Assembly: GCF_041447285.1 (NCBI RefSeq) | Contig: NZ_JBGMEB010000005.1 | Coordinates: forward strand, 62,001 to 126,000 | Reading direction: 5' to 3' | Length of the DNA stretch: 64,000 nucleotides | From: Methanomethylovorans sp041447285 | Lineage (GTDB): Archaea; Halobacteriota; Methanosarcinia; Methanosarcinales; Methanosarcinaceae | In this document: one piece after another, positions 7,830 through 17,659 of the stretch | Layout of the letters: every line of letters begins with the position of its first letter | Numbering within the stretch: the stretch's first letter is position 1 | The notes under the pieces: generated by a model | Told to the model about the DNA's origin: nothing | Seen by the model: the letters and a program-made list of their open reading frames with translations, nothing else | Databases searched by the model: none | Position numbers and translations under genes: made by a program

Positions 7830-10800
7830 CACGTTACGTTCATCTCTACTCCCTTCACCTCGGCACTGACCTCAGGGTTATAGTAGGAGTAGGCTTTGCT
7901 TTCCTGGGCTGCTGCCTTTACAGGGAAGAGTGCCTTCAGCTGCATGGTGAAGTTGAGCTCTTCTCCAACCTTCATCTCATCGACATAGAGCACCACCTTG
8001 CGGCCTGCTATTTCGTAGCGGGTAATGGCACCGTTATCCTTGAGGGCATCCAGGCTCGTTGTCACAGGAGTGAAACCCGTGGGCACAGCAATATCCACGA
8101 TCATCATGCCGCTGGAATTTGCCATGGCCTCTATGCCAGGCATACCGTTGTACTTCACCCGCACGTCTGCTGTCACGATGTCATCAACTGCAACGCTCGT
8201 GGCATCGTATGTCACGTTCAGCTCGATCTCCTTCTGCTCCACTACATCCGGCAGGATGACATTGAAACGCTGCACCAGCTGGTAGCTCACCTCTCCCTCG
8301 CCTTCAATGCCCAGGGTCACCTGCTGAGTACCCACAGGCACTTCCACTATCTGTACTACATCGAAGTTATGCGGAGTGATCCTTACCTCGTTAAGCGATG
8401 TATTGTCAGCCATCACAGAAACAGTGGCATCTATATCCCTGCCAGCCGAAGCCGCGGCAGTCATCAGTGCCCTGAAAGCCATTACAGTATCCTGAGTGCT
8501 TGAGAAACCACCCTGAGCATTTCTCTGTGCAGCGATCCACTTCAGGGATGAGCTTGCAGTCGGGTCCTTTGCCTCAATAAGAGCCAGCGTGGCGTATGCT
8601 GTGGTCTCTACATTCTTGCCGGAAGGCATTATTATGCCATAGGTATCGTAACCATAAGGTTTGGACACCGGAGCTTCATCATATCCCCAGTAAGTACCGT
8701 CTTCATCCTGCTTTGCCATCGCCAGCAGTTTGTCCAGAGCCTCATCGGCTTTGGAACTGTTCAGCTTCTGCAAGGCCAGCGTACCGATGGCAAGAGCATA
8801 CGGATCATCCTGAGAGGCCATATTCGCTTCGAGGTACTGCTGAGCCTTTGCCATCACCTCTGGGTTGGCATTTCCATATTCTTCAAGAGCCAGCGTGGTG
8901 TAAGCCGTCAGAGCGTATGCGCCATTCACGCCTCCCATCATGTCCTGGTGGATGACAAAACCCACAGACTCCCATGAGCCATCTCCCTGCTGATGGGATT
9001 CTATCCAGTCGGCAGACTGCTTCAGCACATCTTCATCTATAGTAGTGATATCCCTGGCACTGCTGAACTGGGACAATACGAAGTCTGTAAGCCATAAGCT
9101 CCCTCCCTCATCACTCTCTCCGAATGCAGAGAATGAACCATCAGCATGCCTGTAAGTAAGTTCCCGCTGGTAGCCGGTGATGATGTATGTTTCAGCCTTT
9201 GCCCTTATCTCAGGATTCTCCTGGCCCGTGGCCTTCAGATAACGCAGCACTTCCACATCCGTAGAGAACAGCATCATATTTTGTTCACCACAGCCATAAG
9301 GCATTCCCAGCAGGTCATCCACTCCACTTATGGTCTGTGCTACAATGCTCGGTGTAAAGCTCAACAGGATCTTGCCTGAATCCTTTACCATATCAAAAGG
9401 CAGACTTGCATCCAGCACCACAGAAGCGTTGTCAAGGATGCCATTGTCTATTACCTCCCTCGTCACACCTTCAGGTTCCACAATGATGTCCTTCTTCACA
9501 GCATCCGCTTTCACCGTAGTCTGCCCAATGATCTCAATGACATGAGTGCCTACCTGTGCTGGCCTGATGGTGAAGCTCACAGAACTGACACTGTTCGGAG
9601 CTACCGTGACATCTTGCTTGTCATCTCCAACAAGCTGGAACCAATCCTCTCCTTTCAGAGTAAGGAAGACCTGTTGCTCCTTATCCAGATAGTTATACAC
9701 CTGCACCTGTACTGGGAATTGCTCGCCTCTAATCACAGCATAAGGCAGGTCCGGGTCTATGAAGAAGTCCTGGAAAACCTTAAGCTGGGTTTCGGAGATG
9801 CCTATGCCTTGAGGTCCCGAGGATACCGCATGCAATCTCCAGGTGGTTATACTGTCAGGTGCGTTCAGTTTAAGGTCCGCTTTTCCGGTACTATCAGTTA
9901 ACAGATCAGGTTCCCATACCCATGTCTCAGGGAAGAACTGACGCACCCTCTGCACTTCGGCAAGGGGCTCAGAAGGTTCTACAGCTCCCGTGGAATCTGT
10001 TGCCGTTGCAGTAGGCATCATGGCAGGTACTACCGCCTCTTCCTGTACAACCATATCCACACCCTTTCCGCCAAATCCGTCCATCAACATATCTTCCTGC
10101 GGAACTTCCACTTTTGGAACATTCAGTTCAGGTGAAGCCATCACTACCATACCCGCATTATCCAGTACATTGTAGGCTCCTTCCTGATACCAGTAGTATG
10201 TGGGATGAGCCTCAGCCAGAGGTTCCATGAAGCGCTTTTCGAGTTCACTGAATACCTGTTGCAGGTTAAGCCGTCCTTCGCTAAGAGCGTATACCGATTC
10301 ATCCACAATGGATACACCGATCATGGCCTGGCTTCCTGCATTGAAATTCACGGTCACATTGTCTCCAGGCTCCACCGATTCTTCACTAAAAACAGAAGAA
10401 AGGTCCATCTGGGTGTCAAATTGCACATCAAAAGGAAGTACGTCAGCAGAGACCTCATTATTGGGGTTAATCATGTACGCCACTACTTTTGCTGTTGGAC
10501 TCATCTGTGGTGTTACAGGAATAGTTATCTCCGATTCGCTGCTGGTAGCAGAGTATACAGTCCTACCGTTAGCGAACACATCATAGAACACAGTGCCTGG
10601 ATTTGTAGAATACACCTTAAATGTGACTGATTCTCCAACTTTCGGTATTCTCTCACTGGTCTGGGTGATGTGTATGAAACTTGCAGAAGGCGAATATACG
10701 GCATTAAGGTTTACAGATGTATAAGCATCCTGTTCTTCTGCTGAAAGGTCAAGCGCATTTGCATTGGCAGGCACATCATAGGTTAGCAGGTAAGTGCCAT

Positions 10801-12025
10801 TCTGAGTCTTTATGGTATCCTGCTGTGTCTCTTGTTTGTAATTCTCATCAGTGAAACTTGCAGTGATCTTGACTTCTGTATCCAGAGGCTTTCCTCCGGG
10901 ATCTTGGGTCACAAGCAGCACCTGCAAGGGCATGCTAGGTTTTATAGAATTAGACTCGGGTATTAGTTTCAGTATAATAGGAGACTGTGCTACTGTAAGC
11001 AATTGTGTAGATTTCTCGCTATGTCCTCCCGTATCTGTCACGGTGACATTGAGCATGAGGCTGCCTTGTCCTTCTGCACCATAAGTGCCTGCTGCATAGC
11101 CCACTTCCGGGAGCTCGAAATCCACTGAACCGTTCTTGAGCATAGATTTGAAGGTGGCATATTGCTCCCAGGTACCTACATAACGCATGGCATCTACGGT
11201 CACATTACCTTCCACCTGCTTCCCAAAGAAATATTCTGCAGATACCGAACCTGTCACTGGTTCGGACACAAGGCTCCAGTCTTTAGGAGTAGAGATATTC
11301 ACATCGAATTTAGGCAGCACGTATTTTTCTACTCGAATATCCACTTCAGAAGTGGAACTGCCCGATGTTGCTTTTATTTTCCAGGTGCCCAGGTTGAGTT
11401 CAGATGCAAGGGGAAGGTCAAAATATATTACACCATACTCATTTGAAGTAAGGTTCTCCTTGAATACCTTGACACCTTTTGCATCAGCAATTTCCACCAT
11501 GGTCTCTTGTTCTACGGGAAGCAGGTTGTTGTTCACAGTGATCAAGCGGCCGTGGATGGTCTGCCCGGGCTTATAAATAGGCTTATCCGTTTCGATAAAA
11601 ATAGGATTATTTCTCACTACCTGTATGGTAGCAGTGAATTCGACATCAGATCCCGCGGGTTTGGCGGTGAGATTATACTGTCCTTCTTCAATATCAGGCA
11701 CTTCAAAGGAAGCAACTGCATTCCCTGCTTCAGAAGTCGATGCCTGAACTAGAGGAATCACTTTGTTATTTGCATTTGTAAGCGTGTATTCCACACACCT
11801 TACTACAGGCTGACCATCATTGAAGGCAGCCATGGTCACAGCACTTTCTCCTCCTGAAAAAAGTGTCTTTGGAGCAAGTATCAGGAATTCATCATCAGAT
11901 TCTGAAGATTCATCCCCACACTGTCTGGCAATATTGGAAGATGGTTCTTTCGAATTCAGGCATCCCGAAACAAAGATAGATATCAACATCAGTGACAAAA
12001 CTAGTAATTTAAAGATTTTAGACAT
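7829..12025 (-). CDS. Alpha-2-macroglobulin/complement-type thioester lipoprotein
   Basis: A large (1398 aa) exported protein. Residues 1-22 form a signal peptide ending in a lipobox (FVSGC, lipidated Cys22), so it should sit on the outer face of the membrane. Macroglobulin domains fill residues about 60-600. A variable bait-like stretch rich in Met, Val, Pro and Thr lies at about 615-695. FPETWVW follows at 698-704, then MPYGCGEQN with the thioester Cys912 and Gln915. VIHQDMMGG supplies His1026, 114 residues later, as in complement C3/C4B and insect TEPs. The alpha-alpha toroid and a C-terminal receptor-binding-like domain complete it. These motifs match the eukaryotic (GCGEQ, FPETW) type rather than the bacterial YfhM (CLEQ) type. 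It could trap proteases or label surfaces covalently. No PbpC neighbour is present. Confidence 0.93.
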   Translation of the reverse strand: MSKIFKLLVLSLMLISIFVSGCLNSKEPSSNIARQCGDESSESDDEFLILAPKTLFSGGESAVTMAAFNDGQPVVRCVEYTLTNANNKVIPLVQASTSEAGNAVASFEVPDIEEGQYNLTAKPAGSDVEFTATIQVVRNNPIFIETDKPIYKPGQTIHGRLITVNNNLLPVEQETMVEIADAKGVKVFKENLTSNEYGVIYFDLPLASELNLGTWKIKATSGSSTSEVDIRVEKYVLPKFDVNISTPKDWSLVSEPVTGSVSAEYFFGKQVEGNVTVDAMRYVGTWEQYATFKSMLKNGSVDFELPEVGYAAGTYGAEGQGSLMLNVTVTDTGGHSEKSTQLLTVAQSPIILKLIPESNSIKPSMPLQVLLVTQDPGGKPLDTEVKITASFTDENYKQETQQDTIKTQNGTYLLTYDVPANANALDLSAEEQDAYTSVNLNAVYSPSASFIHITQTSERIPKVGESVTFKVYSTNPGTVFYDVFANGRTVYSATSSESEITIPVTPQMSPTAKVVAYMINPNNEVSADVLPFDVQFDTQMDLSSVFSEESVEPGDNVTVNFNAGSQAMIGVSIVDESVYALSEGRLNLQQVFSELEKRFMEPLAEAHPTYYWYQEGAYNVLDNAGMVVMASPELNVPKVEVPQEDMLMDGFGGKGVDMVVQEEAVVPAMMPTATATDSTGAVEPSEPLAEVQRVRQFFPETWVWEPDLLTDSTGKADLKLNAPDSITTWRLHAVSSGPQGIGISETQLKVFQDFFIDPDLPYAVIRGEQFPVQVQVYNYLDKEQQVFLTLKGEDWFQLVGDDKQDVTVAPNSVSSVSFTIRPAQVGTHVIEIIGQTTVKADAVKKDIIVEPEGVTREVIDNGILDNASVVLDASLPFDMVKDSGKILLSFTPSIVAQTISGVDDLLGMPYGCGEQNMMLFSTDVEVLRYLKATGQENPEIRAKAETYIITGYQRELTYRHADGSFSAFGESDEGGSLWLTDFVLSQFSSARDITTIDEDVLKQSADWIESHQQGDGSWESVGFVIHQDMMGGVNGAYALTAYTTLALEEYGNANPEVMAKAQQYLEANMASQDDPYALAIGTLALQKLNSSKADEALDKLLAMAKQDEDGTYWGYDEAPVSKPYGYDTYGIIMPSGKNVETTAYATLALIEAKDPTASSSLKWIAAQRNAQGGFSSTQDTVMAFRALMTAAASAGRDIDATVSVMADNTSLNEVRITPHNFDVVQIVEVPVGTQQVTLGIEGEGEVSYQLVQRFNVILPDVVEQKEIELNVTYDATSVAVDDIVTADVRVKYNGMPGIEAMANSSGMMIVDIAVPTGFTPVTTSLDALKDNGAITRYEIAGRKVVLYVDEMKVGEELNFTMQLKALFPVKAAAQESKAYSYYNPEVSAEVKGVEMNVT

Positions 12026-12225
12026 ATCTCTACCCTCAAACTCTCATATTCGTATATGTTAGAGTGGGTATAATTGCCGTATATACCTTGCTTAAACTTC
12101 AAAAAAGTTCGAAGTTATATTAATCAAAAATGGATTTCAAATGATGTAATATATAAACTTAACAAAAGGGCTATTTAATTATTGGGTTCTATGGCATCAA
12201 ATGATACCTCTGTAGTAAAAAGTAA

Positions 12226-12250
12226 AGAAAAGGAAAACACGTTTCCTTCT
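12226..12250 (-). terminator. Stem-loop terminator after the lipoprotein gene
   Basis: On the minus strand AGAAGGAAAC-GT-GTTTTCCTTTTCT pairs over most of its length and is followed by TTTACTTTTTAC. It lies 30 bases after the stop of the lipoprotein gene. Confidence 0.5.
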
Positions 12251-12281
12251 CAGCTATCAATCCTCTTCGAGGATATATAGG

Positions 12282-13139
12282 TCACTGAACGGTAATGTCT
12301 ACAAGTTCCAGTCTTTCCGATCCACCTTTTGTCTCCATCTCAAGCAGAAGTCCTATTCCTGAGGCATAGTACTTATTTTCCTCATTTCCAGGTTCAAGTG
12401 GATTCCACTCCTTGGTCTTCAGGCAATTTTCAAACGATCCATACTCTACTGAGACAGATTCATTCAGAGCAAGTACTTCAGCCATATCTTCAGCTTCACC
12501 CATCAGGTATTCCTGACGATATATGTCACCAACCTGTGGTTTCCATTCGATCAGAATTCCTGGTTTTGCACCATTTACCCCAGCTTCCCATGAACCTTCA
12601 GTGCTCACAAGCTTTCCATCTTCAAAGTCCTTGGATTCTTCCCCAAAGTACCAGACATTTCCATTTTTATCCTGTGCATACCAGTCAAAGGTTTCTTCAA
12701 CAAGTTCATCGTCCTCCCATACTCTATCCCGGACAATGGTAGTGTTAACTCCCATGACAAATCTGGTTTCAGAAGTAACTAATACTTCAGTTCTTATTGT
12801 TTCATCTTCTGATTCTCCTTCATAAAAGAACGTGGTACCAGGAACCAATGGGAAATAGGGATTATCAATATTATCTACAAAATCAGCAGGATTTATTACA
12901 GGACTATATTCTCCTGTTTTATTTTCCACTGCATCTTCTACTTTAACTGCTTTCTCGCCTGTCTCTACTTCTGTGAGCATTGTCTCATTCTGATCATTGA
13001 CTTTGTCATCATCTGGTGGTGCCATATTTGTTTTTTCATCTTCTTCATCATCAGAAGAGTCGTCCATACATCCTGAAACAAACAAGCTCAGGCATACTAT
13101 GAATACCAGTATTGCATTTATTGCCAATGTTCGCTTCAT
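12282..13139 (-). CDS. Exported lipoprotein of unknown function
   Basis: A 285-residue protein with a signal peptide (MKRTLAINAILVFIVCLSLF) and lipobox VSGC, then an acidic low-complexity linker (DDSSDDEEDEK) that would hold the folded part away from the membrane. The remainder is beta-rich and contains NPYFPLVPGTTFFYEGE, a segment I associate with a widespread family of bacterial and archaeal exported hypothetical proteins. No catalytic motif is visible. ATG 13139 has GGGAGGGG about 8 bases upstream; the in-frame start 48 codons earlier would spoil the signal peptide. It sits between the A2M gene and the LVIVD genes on the same strand but is separated by terminators. Confidence 0.85.
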   Translation of the reverse strand: MKRTLAINAILVFIVCLSLFVSGCMDDSSDDEEDEKTNMAPPDDDKVNDQNETMLTEVETGEKAVKVEDAVENKTGEYSPVINPADFVDNIDNPYFPLVPGTTFFYEGESEDETIRTEVLVTSETRFVMGVNTTIVRDRVWEDDELVEETFDWYAQDKNGNVWYFGEESKDFEDGKLVSTEGSWEAGVNGAKPGILIEWKPQVGDIYRQEYLMGEAEDMAEVLALNESVSVEYGSFENCLKTKEWNPLEPGNEENKYYASGIGLLLEMETKGGSERLELVDITVQ

Positions 13140-13463
13140 CTTTACCCCTCCCATATTTTGAACTACTATCAATTTTTGGGGAAAATTAGCATAGTATAAA
13201 GTAATCCTATTATTCAAAATGATAACACAGAGAAAAGTTAATTGTGTCAAATCCTCTGATTGGTCTTTATTTTCTTGTGCCAATCAGCAAATTCCCTAAT
13301 ATATCATTTATAGAGGCTGTATGATAATACTTTTGGTACACTGGTCGAATTTAGTGTAGTATTTTTATCTTTGCGATAGCGACCATTAGTATCTGTATGA
13401 CCATCTACAGAAAACAATCTAAAAAAGTTAGAAGAAGGGTTTAAACCCTTCTCATTTTAAAAC
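13140..13463. other. Intergenic region with promoter and terminator
   Basis: These 324 AT-rich bases have no reading frame that looks coding. They hold the promoter of the lipoprotein gene near 13185-13215 (minus strand TTTATACTATGC) and, at 13433-13452, the terminator of the first LVIVD gene. I see nothing else. Confidence 0.4.
13433..13452 (-). terminator. Perfect 20-base palindrome terminator of LVIVD gene 1
   Basis: AGAAGGGTTTAAACCCTTCT is a perfect inverted repeat, followed on the minus strand by TCTAACTTTTTTAG. It starts about 11 bases after the stop. Confidence 0.65.
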
Positions 13464-16400
13464 TCAGTTCCTTCTTACAAGGTATACAACTGCAAGAAGA
13501 CCTCCAACTGCAAACAAGGTTTCAAAGCCTGGTGTTTGTGGCTCTTCAGTTGTTGGAGTAGCGTTGCTAGTTACGTCAGTGGCCACTTCTTCTGTCTGGG
13601 TTTCTACTTCACTGCTTACAGGAGACTCAAGTGTCTTTTGAGCAGTTATTACAAAGTTAGAGAATCCAGATGTCTCTGACTCGAACGTTACATAACTTTC
13701 TGTACTGTTTAGGACAGTAGTAGGCAGCACTTCCCATGCATTTGCAGTATACCTCTGCAGCTGCACATCTTCTGGTTCTACATTCATCTGGTCCATCCAG
13801 GAATTGTTTACCTTGAACTGTATCTTTGCATCCTTTAGGGTAGATGATGTAGCAAATCCTCCCTTTCCTACCCATATATTGACATATTTATATATGGATC
13901 CTTCAGGAGTGGTGTTAACCAGTTTTGATCTGTTGTTCAATACTTCTATAGTGGATGTTATTTGGCCTGAGTTCTTAAGGGAATAGAAACTGATTGACTG
14001 TATGGGGTTTCCTTCCTTTGTGAACAGATAGGTCACATTTTCATTCATTTCCAGGTATTGAGTGTTAGCGTCTTTTAATGCAAGGTTTGTGTAGTCCTCT
14101 ACTGAAGCTGCACCAGAGCTGCCTCCACTACTACTGCCGCTGCTTCCACCGCTTCCTCCACCAATGGATGACTTGGTTTTGAGTTCTGCAGTTACTGCCT
14201 TACCTGCCAGTTCATCGCTGGTGTATGGGACCAGGGTGTAGGTGTAAGTCTTGCCAGTTGACAATCCGCTGTCTGCATAAGATGTTGAGTTTGTAACATT
14301 ACCAAGAATAGTACCGTCTCTGCTTATTTGTACACGGCTGGTGTCGTTGGAAGCATTCCACGTCAATGTAATTGAATTCTTTGTGATGTCGCTTCCAGCA
14401 ACATTGGAGACCCTGGGTAGCTTCATTGCTATGGCCGTGTCATTAACCAATGTAGAATTAATGTTCCCTGATGCATCCACTGTGCAGATACCAATAGTGT
14501 AATTAGTTGCATTAGTAAGCTCAGTTGCGTTGTATGAATTGATGGAACTGTTAGTTGTATTTGTAACAAATTCTCCATCAATATATATCATTGCATAACT
14601 GAAGTCTGCATCAGAGGGGTTTGCCCATGTCCAATTGATCCAGCTTGAATCTGAATCTGAATCATCAAGGTTTGTTACAGATGCCGGAGGTATGGTATCT
14701 ACCAACAGTTCTGTTGCATTTGCTGAATCGTTTGTCCATGTGGGGTTAATGTTCCCTGATGTATCAACAGTTTTGAGACCGATGGTATGTGTACTTCCTT
14801 CAGTGAGATTTGTTAATTTATAATATGCTTCAGAAGTATTTGTAACAAAGGCACCATCAATATACACTGTTACATGACTGAAGTCCGCATCAGTGGGGTT
14901 TGTCCATGTCCAATTGATCCAGCTTGCATTTGCAGTTCTTTCTTTTAAGTTTGTAACAGATGCTGGTGGAACTGTATCAGCTGCTCCTTCCACGCTAAGG
15001 ATAACAAGACCATTTCCAAAATCAGCTACGTATACATAATTGTTTGATACTGCAACATCGTATGCCACTCCAGCCGTGTTGTAGCTGCCTTCATCGACTA
15101 ATGCTGCTGGGTTAGCAATATTAACTATTACAATTCCAGCTGTATCATCCGCTATATATGCATAATTTCCTGATACTACAACTCTATGTGCAAAATTTGT
15201 ATCATAACTACCTACAAGTGTTGGTGCTGCTGGGTTTGTGACATCTAGTACTACAAGTCCATTAGAACCATCAGCTACATATGCGTAGTTACCTGCTACA
15301 GCAATGCCTTCTGCTGAGCCTACTGTGTCATAACTACCTGCAAGTGTTGGTGCTGCTGGATTTGTGACATCCAGTACTACAAGTCCATTAGAACCATCAG
15401 CCACGTATGCATAATTGTCTTCTACAACAACATCTTCTGCAGCTCCTAAAGTGTCATATCCTCCAACGGCTACAGGCGCTGCTGGGTTTGTGACATCTAA
15501 GATCACAATTCCGCTGCTGTTGTATGCAACATATGCGTAATTTCCAGATACAGCAATTCCAAATGCCTGGTTAATGGTATCAGTATATTTTCCTTTAAGT
15601 GTTGGTGTTGTTGCATTAGTTGTATCTACAATGATAAGACCGCCTCTACCATCAGCTACATATGCATTATTTCCAGAGATTGCAACATCATGTGCATATC
15701 CTGGGGTTACATAACTACCTGCACCTGCTGGAGTTGCTGGGTTTGCGATGTCTACTATCATGAGACCCATATAACCGTTGGCAACGTATGCATAATTATC
15801 TGAGACAACTATACCATTTGCAAATCCTGCAGTTGTAGTATAGGTTCCTGCACTTGTTGGTGCTGCTATATTTGTTATATCCACAATTGACAAACCGCTT
15901 CTACCAAAGGCTACATAAGCATAATTACCTTCCACATCAACACAATAAGCATGTATTGACTCCATGGTGTAACTTCCCGCACTTGCTGGTGCTGCCGGAT
16001 TTGCAATGTCTAGGATTACAAGGCCGTTTGTTGCATCAGCTATGTATGCGTGGGTTCCATCTACCATCACATCTGTTGCAAAGCCAGATGTATCGTAATT
16101 GCCTGCAAGTGTCGGTCCTGCAGGATTTTCTATATTGATTACCTGAAGGCCACTGTCACCATCTGCTATATATGCATAGTTTCCTGATATGAAAACATCA
16201 GAGGCAGTTCCAGTTGTGTCATAGCTACCTGTGAGAGTTAATAAACCGGGGTTTGCTATGTTTACTACAACAAGTCCATTGCTATCGTCTGCTATGTAAG
16301 CATAGTTTTCTTCAACAACAACTTTGGAAGCAAAACCTGTAGTATTAAAGGTACCTACACGAGTTGGTGCTGCCGGATTTGTAATGTCCAATGAAACAAG

Positions 16401-16898
16401 GCCTCTGCTTCCACTGGCTATGTAAGCATAGTTTCCTGATAATGCTACGCCTCCCGCGTAAATTGAACTAAAATTTCCCGCAATTGCTGGTGCTGCTGGA
16501 TTTTCTATATTTACGACCTGAAGGCCAGTTTGTCCATCAGCTAAGTATGCATAATTTCCTGATATTACTATGTTGTTAATTACTGATGGAGTAGTGACTC
16601 TTCCCATTTCTACAGGATTGGAAACATCAGTAACATCCAAAACCAGCAAGTCTTGTCCTTGTCCAACGTATGCGTAGTTGCCATTTACAACAACGTTATA
16701 AATGCTTCCACCGCGATGGCTGACAAAATCTTCGCCCTGTGAGATAATTGCATTTGTAATAGCGGTATCGTATGTATTTTCATTATATTGACTAACTAAA
16801 TCTACTTTGAGCTCTTCAGCTGCCCCGATCCCTGCGATCATTAGCATCAAAAATACTGCGACTCCAAAATAGATACATCCACTTGACTTGAGTTGCAC
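13464..16898 (-). CDS. LVIVD double-propeller surface protein with FN3, PGF-pre-PGF and PGF-CTERM (copy 1)
   Basis: An exported protein of 1144 residues. After the signal peptide it has 14 repeats of about 42-45 residues with the pattern GNYAYVADGSNGLVVLDVTN, the LVIVD repeat. Fourteen would make two seven-bladed propellers. Two fibronectin-type-III domains (each starting PPASVTNL) follow, then a third FN3-like domain and a Gly/Ser linker. A PGF-pre-PGF domain comes next, then a C-terminal TPGFETLFAVGG with a hydrophobic helix and VRRN tail. That tail is the PGF-CTERM signal processed by archaeosortase A, so the protein should be lipid-anchored at the S-layer. The start is GTG 16898 with GGAGTGAT upstream. 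It overlaps the end of a small upstream frame. Confidence 0.93.
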   Translation of the reverse strand: MQLKSSGCIYFGVAVFLMLMIAGIGAAEELKVDLVSQYNENTYDTAITNAIISQGEDFVSHRGGSIYNVVVNGNYAYVGQGQDLLVLDVTDVSNPVEMGRVTTPSVINNIVISGNYAYLADGQTGLQVVNIENPAAPAIAGNFSSIYAGGVALSGNYAYIASGSRGLVSLDITNPAAPTRVGTFNTTGFASKVVVEENYAYIADDSNGLVVVNIANPGLLTLTGSYDTTGTASDVFISGNYAYIADGDSGLQVINIENPAGPTLAGNYDTSGFATDVMVDGTHAYIADATNGLVILDIANPAAPASAGSYTMESIHAYCVDVEGNYAYVAFGRSGLSIVDITNIAAPTSAGTYTTTAGFANGIVVSDNYAYVANGYMGLMIVDIANPATPAGAGSYVTPGYAHDVAISGNNAYVADGRGGLIIVDTTNATTPTLKGKYTDTINQAFGIAVSGNYAYVAYNSSGIVILDVTNPAAPVAVGGYDTLGAAEDVVVEDNYAYVADGSNGLVVLDVTNPAAPTLAGSYDTVGSAEGIAVAGNYAYVADGSNGLVVLDVTNPAAPTLVGSYDTNFAHRVVVSGNYAYIADDTAGIVIVNIANPAALVDEGSYNTAGVAYDVAVSNNYVYVADFGNGLVILSVEGAADTVPPASVTNLKERTANASWINWTWTNPTDADFSHVTVYIDGAFVTNTSEAYYKLTNLTEGSTHTIGLKTVDTSGNINPTWTNDSANATELLVDTIPPASVTNLDDSDSDSSWINWTWANPSDADFSYAMIYIDGEFVTNTTNSSINSYNATELTNATNYTIGICTVDASGNINSTLVNDTAIAMKLPRVSNVAGSDITKNSITLTWNASNDTSRVQISRDGTILGNVTNSTSYADSGLSTGKTYTYTLVPYTSDELAGKAVTAELKTKSSIGGGSGGSSGSSSGGSSGAASVEDYTNLALKDANTQYLEMNENVTYLFTKEGNPIQSISFYSLKNSGQITSTIEVLNNRSKLVNTTPEGSIYKYVNIWVGKGGFATSSTLKDAKIQFKVNNSWMDQMNVEPEDVQLQRYTANAWEVLPTTVLNSTESYVTFESETSGFSNFVITAQKTLESPVSSEVETQTEEVATDVTSNATPTTEEPQTPGFETLFAVGGLLAVVYLVRRN

Positions 16899-17290
16899 TT
16901 TATCACTCCAGTTATAGTGGTTTCGAAAGCAGATTCATTTTCAGTTTCACTTTTTGGAATAATTATACAGTGGGAGCTACTTTCATTTTTTCTACTTAGA
17001 AAGTATTGGACCACACTATTCTCAATTATGGTGTAAGGCTTGGAATTCCCCTCATATTTATCACTGACATGGTCAGTATAATTTAGATAAGTGTTACTTT
17101 CATCTGAATCTATTTTTTCATTAAGTAAATCCAGCGCACCTGAGAACGGTGGTACAACATCGCTACTGCTGAAACAAGTAGCAGCTATGTGTGAAGCATT
17201 TCCACTTTTCTGAAAACAGTACCTTTGATTGCCTACACTAATAATAAAAGCAATCAGAAGTACAACAGGAATAAATACCTGTCTTTGCAT
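16847..17290 (-). CDS. Small exported hypothetical protein overlapping LVIVD gene 1
   Basis: A 147-residue frame starting MQRQVFIPVVLLIAFIISV, a plausible signal peptide, followed by a polar Asn/Ser-rich body. It overlaps the start of the LVIVD gene by 52 bases in another frame, so translation could be coupled. It resembles the frame before the second LVIVD gene at both ends (MQRQ/MQKQ start, KCNSS near the end), and the leader and promoter sequences also match. This argues it is at least an inherited part of the unit. No homologous family is recognised. The poor Shine-Dalgarno (GTGGT) and rapid divergence leave room for it being a decaying or non-coding leader. Confidence 0.45.
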   Translation of the reverse strand: MQRQVFIPVVLLIAFIISVGNQRYCFQKSGNASHIAATCFSSSDVVPPFSGALDLLNEKIDSDESNTYLNYTDHVSDKYEGNSKPYTIIENSVVQYFLSRKNESSSHCIIIPKSETENESAFETTITGVIKCNSSQVDVSILESQYF

Positions 17291-17487
17291 GATCGAACCA
17301 CTTAAACTTTTAATACTCCGGTCTGAAAGGAGATGTATACATATATAAACATATCTTTATTTTACGAAAGCGCTTCTAATATTGTAGAAGAGTGGTTGAT
17401 ACAATCATACTCTAAAAGAGACTAATATTCTTGAGATGATATTACAGATTAAATTTATATGTGCGATATCCAACACAAATTCTCTGT

Positions 17488-17523
<36 letters not shown>

Positions 17524-17627
17524 CGTACAGATTTCGTATCCTACTACAGCAATTATGAGAGTATCCATATGTTAGATTTTGCTGATACTTCACCATTTGA
17601 AGAAAATAGAGTAAAAAAAGAAATATA

Positions 17628-17646
17628 AGAAGGTGCTGCACCTTCT
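17628..17646 (-). terminator. Terminator of LVIVD gene 2
   Basis: AGAAGGTGC and GCACCTTCT form a 9-bp inverted repeat around a single base. On the minus strand it is followed by TATATTTCTTTTTTTAC. Confidence 0.65.
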
Positions 17647-17659
17647 CTTTTTTTGCAAC

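Noticed and set aside
10205..10630. Plus-strand frames of 119-141 codons inside the A2M gene
   Set aside because: They are antisense shadows of a well-supported 1398-residue protein and show no family motif.
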